A stretch of DNA of 8,167 bases from DRYM01 sp964526225 (GTDB taxonomy: Archaea; Thermoproteota; Thermoprotei_A; EX4484-217-1), in NCBI GenBank assembly GCA_964526225.1, contig CAZGLL010000042.1, forward strand, positions 1 through 8,167, read 5' to 3'. Shown here one piece after another: positions 5,637 through 8,167 of the stretch (positions are counted from its first letter, which is position 1; each line of letters opens with the position of its first letter). The position numbers and the translations under genes are program-made. Under the pieces are notes generated by a model, which was not told where the DNA came from, did not search any database, and saw only the letters and a list, made by a program, of their open reading frames with translations.

Positions 5637-6395
5637 ATGAGGAAAGTGTTTATCGGAATAAGCGTATTTTACTTTACAATATTAGCTACCATAATAGCGT
5701 ATTTTGTTTTTCAAAATAATGCTAAAACTTTGTTTTCAATATTTTTCTCCGATGAAATAAGGTTCGCTATAATGTTAACGTTGATCACGTCTATTTCTGC
5801 TTCAACATTATCGCTAATCCTATCCATACCTATAGCTTATTCTTTAGCAAACTACTCGTTCAGAGGTAAGAAAATTGTTGAGATACTTACAGATCTACCT
5901 CTCGCATTACCTCCAATACTTTTGAGCTTTGCCTTACTAATATTCCTAACTAAAAACCCCGTAGTTAAATTTCTTGAAAACATGGGATTAGAAATTCTTT
6001 TTACACCATACGCCATAATTATCGCTTTATTACTATACATTACACCTGAAGTCATAAAGATTCTTTATTCAACATTTTCAACCATAGATAAAAGATACCA
6101 TATGGTACTTAAAACTCTTGGATATAGTGATTTTCAAAGCTTCCTTAAAGTAGACTTACCTCTTTCATCTAAAGGAATAGCTTCCGCATTTATAGTTGCT
6201 TTAGCTAGAAGCATAGGAGCTTTTGGAGCAATTCTTCTCGTATCCGGTGCAATTAAGGGTAAAACAGAAACTCTATCAATAGCTATTTTCCTTAATTGGC
6301 AAGGAGGCAATATAGATGAAGCTATTGCAGCAGCAACAATATTAATACTTATTTCGCTAATCCTATTCTACATTTTCGAGAGGATTAAGAAATGA
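5637..6395 (+). CDS. ABC transporter permease, molybdate/tungstate type (ModB/WtpB-like)
   Basis: This 252-aa integral membrane protein has six likely membrane helices at about residues 4-25, 46-71, 87-105, 122-143, 184-206 and 229-248. ModB/WtpB wording is clear: LPPILLSFALL in the third helix, and the SIGAFGAILLVSGAIKGKTETLSIAIF region near 192-218, which corresponds to the GEFGAT...GKTQTLPLAIY block of molybdate and tungstate permeases. The cytoplasmic coupling loop, about 155-178, has LKTLGYSDFQSFLKVDLP, the EAA-loop equivalent with the conserved glycine. The glutamate usual in GEFGA is alanine (A195) here. GGGAG lies 8 bases before the ATG. The stop overlaps the ATPase start as ATGA, so the two are translated together. 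Substrate is inferred from family; tungstate is likely in hyperthermophiles, but other oxyanions are possible. Confidence 0.88.
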   Translation: MRKVFIGISVFYFTILATIIAYFVFQNNAKTLFSIFFSDEIRFAIMLTLITSISASTLSLILSIPIAYSLANYSFRGKKIVEILTDLPLALPPILLSFALLIFLTKNPVVKFLENMGLEILFTPYAIIIALLLYITPEVIKILYSTFSTIDKRYHMVLKTLGYSDFQSFLKVDLPLSSKGIASAFIVALARSIGAFGAILLVSGAIKGKTETLSIAIFLNWQGGNIDEAIAAATILILISLILFYIFERIKK

Positions 6396-7426
6396 TAGGA
6401 ATTTATGATTTAGAAGTGATAAGGGGTGGTTTTCGTTTAAAAATAGATAAGCTTGAAATTAGAGATAATGAGTACTTCGTAATTCTTGGACCTTCAGGGT
6501 CGGGAAAAACAACACTACTTAACACGTTAGCCGGATTTATTAAACCTGTAAAGGGCAACATCATTATAAACGGTGTGAATGTTGTAAATTTACCTCCTGA
6601 GAAAAGAGGGTTATCGTATGTTTTTCAAGATCCACTATTATTACCTCACTTAACAGCTTTTGAGAACATACTTTTAGGTTCACATGGTAACGTCGACTAT
6701 GCTTTAAAAATTGCTAGTCATTTAGGATTAAATGATTTACTTGGAAAATATCCTTCCCAACTAAGTAGAGGTCAACAGCAGAAAGTTGCTCTTGCTAGAT
6801 CTTTAGCTTATGATCCTAAAGCGCTACTTTTAGACGAGCCTCTTAGCTCGCTTGATAGAGGTTCTAAGGAAGCTATAATGGAGGTTCTTTTGAAGCTTAG
6901 GGGAAATAAAACGGTAATTCATGTAACACATGATCTAGCTGAAGCATTTACTTTAGCTGATAGATTAGCTGTGATATGTAAAGGTAAGGTTTTAGCTGAA
7001 GGAACGCCAGATGAAATATTACATAATCCTCCAAATGAGAGGGTAGCTAAATTTCTCGGTTTAACCAATTTCTTTAAAGGAAAAGCAAGTGTTGTAGATG
7101 CGGATAAGTCAATAGTTAAAATAGATAAGGATGTTGTAATTCATGTTTACGGCGAATATGATGGCGAAGTATTTTTAACAATTTCGCCAAGCGATATTTT
7201 CGTAGCCAAAACATTGGATTCCGTAACTGCAGCAAACAAGTTTGAAGGTGTTATAACGAAAATCATACCTAGAGGAACTATTGACGAAATTTTGGTTAAA
7301 GTAGGTTCTTCAACAGTTTTTTCTGTTTATTTATCGAAGAAAGCAGTTAAAGACTTAGGCTTAAACGTAGGTAGTAAATTAGTAATAGCTTTTAAGAAGT
7401 CGGCCGTAGTAGTGAATAAAATCTAG
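6392..7426 (+). CDS. ABC transporter ATPase of the molybdate/tungstate importer (ModC/WtpC-like)
   Basis: This 344-aa protein powers the permease encoded just upstream. The nucleotide-binding domain (1-225) has Walker A G33-PSGSG-K39-T-T, the Q-loop glutamine Q79 (YVFQD), the signature L124-SRGQ, Walker B ALLLDEP with catalytic E149, the D-loop SSLD and the switch histidine H180 (VTHD). The signature has Arg in place of the first Gly of LSGGQ, a known variant. The C-terminal part (about 228-344) is strand-rich and looks like the TOBE/MOP-type regulatory domain that binds oxyanions in ModC-type ATPases, for example SPSDIF at 265-270. Start ATG overlaps the permease stop by 4 bases. The end touches the SD of the next gene, so a single operon is likely. 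Confidence 0.93.
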   Translation: MIGIYDLEVIRGGFRLKIDKLEIRDNEYFVILGPSGSGKTTLLNTLAGFIKPVKGNIIINGVNVVNLPPEKRGLSYVFQDPLLLPHLTAFENILLGSHGNVDYALKIASHLGLNDLLGKYPSQLSRGQQQKVALARSLAYDPKALLLDEPLSSLDRGSKEAIMEVLLKLRGNKTVIHVTHDLAEAFTLADRLAVICKGKVLAEGTPDEILHNPPNERVAKFLGLTNFFKGKASVVDADKSIVKIDKDVVIHVYGEYDGEVFLTISPSDIFVAKTLDSVTAANKFEGVITKIIPRGTIDEILVKVGSSTVFSVYLSKKAVKDLGLNVGSKLVIAFKKSAVVVNKI

Positions 7427-7431
7427 GTGAT
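7426..7431 (+). promoter_or_regulatory. Ribosome binding site for the metallophosphoesterase (decides its start)
   Basis: GGTGAT overlaps the TAG stop of the ATPase and sits 7 bases before the ATG at 7439. The GTG at 7427 in the same frame is part of this site, so it is unlikely to be the start. Confidence 0.7.
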
Positions 7432-7438
7432 TAAGTTA

Positions 7439-8101
7439 ATGAAGATCGTAGCTATAACAGATGTCCACGGCAATTGGGCTTCTTTAAAGAGGTTTCTAAG
7501 AAAAATCCGTAGTAACGAAGTAGATTTGGTTATAGTAGCTGGCGATTTATCATTCTACGGTGACTTAAATGAGGCATTAGGTGTATTAAGTGTTTTATCT
7601 AAAAGATATCGTGTATTTTTTGTCCCAGGAAATTGTGATAGCCCATCACTTCTTAATGTAGAAAAATACGGTAACTCCGAGAATTTACATGGTAAAATAG
7701 TTGATTACAACGGGGCTATTTTTGCAGGTATTGGTGGTTCCAATCCTACACCTTTCAATACACCAATAGAGTTTATGGAGTATGAAATTAAGAATGTTCT
7801 GTTGAAAATAAGAGAAAAACTAGGTGGAAGAAGCCTAGATGTATTCGTAAGTCATCCGCCACCTTACAATACTAAACTAGACGTAATTTCTACAGGCGAA
7901 CATGTTGGAAGTTTAGAAGTGAGACAATTTGTAGAAAATATTAAACCTAAACTTTGCATTTGCGGCCATATTCATGAAGCTTCAGGAATAGACAACATAG
8001 GCGAAACAATACTTGTAAACCCAGGTCCACTAGCTCATGGAAACTACAGTGTTATAGAGTTGAAAAAGCACAATGTTAATGTAAAAATACTTAAGATATG
8101 A
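7439..8101 (+). CDS. Calcineurin-like metallophosphoesterase (MJ0936/YfcE type)
   Basis: This 220-aa protein has the complete two-metal site: D8 and H10 in ITDVHGN, D36 in AGDLS, N65 and D67 in GNCDS, H139 in SHPPPYN, and H177 and H179 in CGHIHE. It is a small single-domain phosphodiesterase or phosphatase, cytosolic, with no signal peptide. The substrate cannot be read from the sequence; related archaeal enzymes hydrolyse various phosphodiesters in vitro. I start it at ATG 7439, which gives MKIVAITDVHGN and has an ideal SD, instead of the GTG at 7427 that lies inside that SD. It follows the ABC ATPase with no gap, so it is expected to share its transcript. A link to oxyanion or cofactor metabolism is possible but unproven. 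Confidence 0.93.
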   Translation: MKIVAITDVHGNWASLKRFLRKIRSNEVDLVIVAGDLSFYGDLNEALGVLSVLSKRYRVFFVPGNCDSPSLLNVEKYGNSENLHGKIVDYNGAIFAGIGGSNPTPFNTPIEFMEYEIKNVLLKIREKLGGRSLDVFVSHPPPYNTKLDVISTGEHVGSLEVRQFVENIKPKLCICGHIHEASGIDNIGETILVNPGPLAHGNYSVIELKKHNVNVKILKI

Positions 8102-8167
8102 TTTAAGTAGATGATTAAGTTTAAAATTTATATTCCCTAACATACCCTAAACTATAAACGAACTAGG

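Noticed and set aside
5852..6055. Open frame of 67 codons on the minus strand opposite the permease
   Set aside because: It overlaps membrane helices of a recognisable permease and has no supporting features.
8135..8154. Two near-identical 10-base units, CCCTAACATA and CCCTAAACTA, after the phosphoesterase
   Set aside because: Only two imperfect copies near the window edge; no array, target duplication or terminator shape that would support a feature.
8102..8167. Possible terminator after the phosphoesterase
   Set aside because: The stretch is AT-rich but has no long T-run or stable hairpin on the plus strand, so I cannot support a terminator.

Overview
The window reads as an AT-rich segment of an archaeal chromosome, probably from a thermophilic member of the Thermoproteota (crenarchaeal side). 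The translation and ribosome factors are of archaeal/eukaryotic type (aIF2-beta, aIF1A, NMD3, RIO1, Dim2-like KH protein). Shine-Dalgarno sites match GGTGAT, and TATA-like boxes precede the main transcription units. The partial tRNA is very G+C rich inside an AT-rich background, which is typical of hyperthermophiles. I cannot name the genus from sequence alone.

Left half, minus strand (read right to left): aIF2-beta (3730-3302), a DUF424 protein (3298-2987), NMD3 (about 2914-1832), aIF1A (1805-1476), RIO1 kinase (about 1468-698) and a two-KH-domain Dim2/Pno1-like protein (710-111), followed by a tRNA-His(GTG) whose 3' half lies beyond the left edge. Spacing is tight (3 bases, about 60-70, 26, a few, and a 13-base overlap), so this looks like one ribosome-maturation and translation-initiation operon with a possible internal promoter before NMD3. 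RIO1 and the KH protein act in late 30S maturation, NMD3 is the 60S-export-adaptor homologue tied to the large subunit, and aIF1A and aIF2-beta act at initiation. DUF424 is the uncharacterised member of the set.

Right half, plus strand: an archaeal MiaB/CDKAL1-type tRNA methylthiotransferase (3817-5151) is transcribed divergently from aIF2-beta across an 86-base shared promoter region. After a 56-65 base gap containing an imperfect dyad come four close genes: an unrecognised 130-aa protein with a winged-helix-like segment, a molybdate/tungstate-type ABC permease, its ATPase with a C-terminal TOBE-like region, and a small calcineurin-like metallophosphoesterase. No substrate-binding protein gene is in the window.

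The window is mostly housekeeping, and I see no mobile element, CRISPR array or clear new defence or biosynthetic system. The points most worth a second look are the RIO1 gene, whose conserved N-terminus continues 33 codons upstream of the first ATG with only ATA at the correct distance from a good ribosome binding site; the DUF424 gene in the ribosome operon; and the unknown winged-helix-like protein with an upstream dyad in front of an incomplete oxyanion transporter.
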